A stretch of DNA of 54,005 nt from an uncultured Aquimarina sp. Its GTDB lineage: Bacteria; Bacteroidota; Bacteroidia; Flavobacteriales; Flavobacteriaceae. Shown piece by piece: positions 53,501-54,005 of the stretch. Where the stretch lies: assembly GCA_947498705.1 (NCBI GenBank), contig CANMLW010000020.1, forward strand, positions 1 to 54,005. Reading direction: 5' to 3'. Each line of letters opens with the position of its first letter. Positions within the stretch are counted from its first letter, which is position 1. A program made the position numbers and the translations under genes. The notes beneath the pieces are model-generated. The model did not search any database, was not told where the DNA came from, and saw only the letters and a program-made list of their open reading frames with translations.

Positions 53501-54005
53501 TTACATTAGGGTTCTCTGCTGCTACCCAGCTAAATATTACTCCGGTAAGATTTACATCATCGTTTAGGTTATGATTAAGTGTTGTATCACTACAAATGGT
53601 ATCTGTAGGAGGTGTTGCTACAAATGGTTCTGGGTTAATCGTAACCACATAGGTATAGGAGTCTCCTTGACATCCATCAGTACTAGTAGGAGTGATGGTA
53701 TATGTAATGGTTTGTACTGTTCCTGAATCATTAGTTAATGTATCTGTAATACTAGTGGCAGTGCTTGTAGTAGTGGTTTCTCCAGTTACATTAGGATTTT
53801 CTGCAGCCGCCCAGCTAAATGTTACTCCAGTAAGGTCTACATCATCGTTTAGGTTATGATTAAGTGTTGTATCACTACAAATGGTACCTGTAGGAGGTGT
53901 TGCTACAAAGGGTTCTGGGTTAATCGTAACCACATAGGTATAGGAGTCTCCTTGACATCCATCAGCACTAGTAGGAGTGATGGTATAGGTTACAGTTTGT
54001 ATAGT
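50565..54005 (-). CDS. repeat-rich T9SS type B surface adhesin; 5' end outside window
   Basis: The frame is open to the right edge, so at least 1146 C-terminal residues are seen and the N-terminus is missing. From the visible N-terminal side there are five full 95-aa PKD/Ig-like repeats plus a partial sixth (VTINPEPFVATPP, HNLNDDVDLTGVTFSW, ENPNVTGETTT). Three DUF11-type domains follow (ELIVTKEALPAPDGSYDTV, LQLLKTADIAPDGAWDEV, LEVTKIVDKKIYSQIGD), then thrombospondin type 3-like calcium-binding repeats (DKDEDNIPNIEDFDDDNDG, DTDDDGIIDRLDLDSDGDG). The gliding-associated/CHU_C type B sorting domain ends the protein (VVTPNGDGDHDMLLI, IFNRWGVLVYE, LPVGTYFYILTY). It resembles SprB-like mobile adhesins and is followed by its PorP/SprF partner. 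Confidence 0.93.
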   Translation of the reverse strand, partial: TIQTVTYTITPTSADGCQGDSYTYVVTINPEPFVATPPTGTICSDTTLNHNLNDDVDLTGVTFSWAAAENPNVTGETTTTSTATSITDTLTNDSGTVQTITYTITPTSTDGCQGDSYTYVVTINPEPFVATPPTDTICSDTTLNHNLNDDVNLTGVIFSWVAAENPNVTGETTTISTATSITDTLINTSTTTQTVIYTITPTSADGCIGNSYTYTITISPKPLVIASPTDIICSDTALNHNLNNDVNLTGVTFSWVAAENPNVTGETTATSTTTSITDSLTNTSGIVQTVTYTITPTSADGCEGNSYTYVVTINPEPFVATPPTDTICSDVTLNHNLNNDVNLTGVTFSWAAAENPNVTGETTATSTTDTITDTLINTSGTTQIVTYTITPTGSNGCVGDSYTYTVTINPKPFVTSPPSITVCNNVALSHDLTNDVNLSGVSFSWFAVDNVNVTGETTTITTTSNITDTLINNSPSVETITYTITPISADGCSGNPYTLTVLVTPTPELIVTKEALPAPDGSYDTVGESINYQIIIRNSKSVDINNVTITDNNADYISMTNIPIIHANTSITITARHTITQEDLNNGTVTNVVTVEGTDTCNTIVTDISDDPNTSIPNDPTVVTLDQNPALQLLKTADIAPDGAWDEVNEVITYALVVTNTGNIPLQNVIITDANADSGSLIPSFIATIQPGDQINITAAHTITQSDLDHGSVTNSAYVDAEDLIGNIITDISDDPNDNTNIDLNADGIPDDPTVVSTIQSTMLEVTKIVDKKIYSQIGDILSYTILITNTSNITLHDVIVNDPNISFTSPNTLVEIAPNESFTVTGYHIIDEQDITNEMVSNTAIVKALFPNGTAIIFEDSDDPNDRTDIDIDNDEDPEDPTVSYYDKDEDNIPNIEDFDDDNDGITDIEEQNGDPFLDTDDDGIIDRLDLDSDGDGIYDFVEAGHNAIDSEIDGTIDGPYGSDGISDSVQDNPYSGEVNYQIQDTDNDSKHDFQDIDDDDDGLLTENENPDPNGNGIPEDAFDTDADGTPDYLDPNLFDPNAEDDVEIYNVVTPNGDGDHDMLLIRNIQNFPENEIKIFNRWGVLVYEVQGYGKNNNFFRGQSMGRVTLNREKELPVGTYFYILTYTTKDGKTKKRSDYLYINR
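52500..54005 (-). repeat. 285-bp tandem coding repeats in the type B adhesin
   Basis: The string GGTGTTGCTACAAA recurs at 53041, 53611 and 53896, i.e. at multiples of 285 bases (95 codons), with a diverged unit between the first two and another downstream. Five complete units and part of a sixth lie in the window. Units at the right edge are the most alike, which suggests recent expansion by unequal recombination. The array continues past the window. Confidence 0.85.

Overview
The window is AT-rich chromosomal DNA from a member of the Bacteroidota, most likely a marine Flavobacteriaceae (Aquimarina-like is a guess, not a determination). The evidence is type IX secretion (T9SS) sorting domains of both type A and type B, a PorP/SprF-family protein, an Oar-like TonB-dependent receptor, promoters of the TAnnTTTG (-7) type, and A-rich rather than Shine-Dalgarno leaders. 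No tRNA, rRNA, CRISPR array, insertion sequence or prophage was seen.

Layout. 1-983: 5' part of a secreted trypsin-like protease (minus strand). 1402-3878: an ECF42-type sigma factor followed by its usual DGPF/YCII partner, a small YHS-like protein and a membrane-anchored SRPBCC protein. 3939-7896 (minus): Oar-like outer membrane receptor and a DUF2064 glycosyltransferase-like protein. 8000-8215: a MITE-like inverted-repeat element. 8365-9415: a divergent HxlR regulator/nitroreductase pair with interlocked promoters. 9839-13574: a lipoprotein, a DUF418 membrane protein, a tiny peptide gene with a bacteriocin-like leader (minus), a membrane-anchored coiled-coil protein and a VOC protein. 13590-16628 (minus): a LytTR response regulator, a TPR histidine kinase and an unknown protein. 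16887-18946 (minus): a cupin / membrane protein / tryptophan-dioxygenase-family / 2Fe-2S ferredoxin operon behind an FNR-geometry dyad. 19215-20866: HipB/HipA-like module behind a perfect palindrome.

21427-43835 is the centrepiece: two tandem, paralogous four-gene operons of about 11 kb each. Each encodes, in the same order, (1) a secreted phage-tail-collar-domain protein with three HxH motifs, (2) a giant (about 2850-2950 aa) T9SS-exported LamG-containing protein, (3) a secreted protein of about 305 aa whose N-terminal domain also occurs near the C-terminus of the giant protein, and (4) a 131-132 aa lipoprotein. I read this as an uncharacterised cell-surface or adhesin system.

43895-47143 (minus) holds a ferritin-like (VioB/RebD-type) protein and a phosphoesterase with a probable beta-propeller; neither has a signal peptide. 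All three transcription units (both four-gene operons and this pair) are preceded by the same composite promoter: two tandem ten-base repeats starting TGAAATA, the second being TGAAATATT, then exactly 19 bases, then TAnnTTTR. That implies one shared regulon. The window closes with an ABC-F ATPase and, on the minus strand, a PorP/SprF-like protein with its probable partner, a T9SS type B adhesin that runs off the right edge and carries 285-bp repeats.
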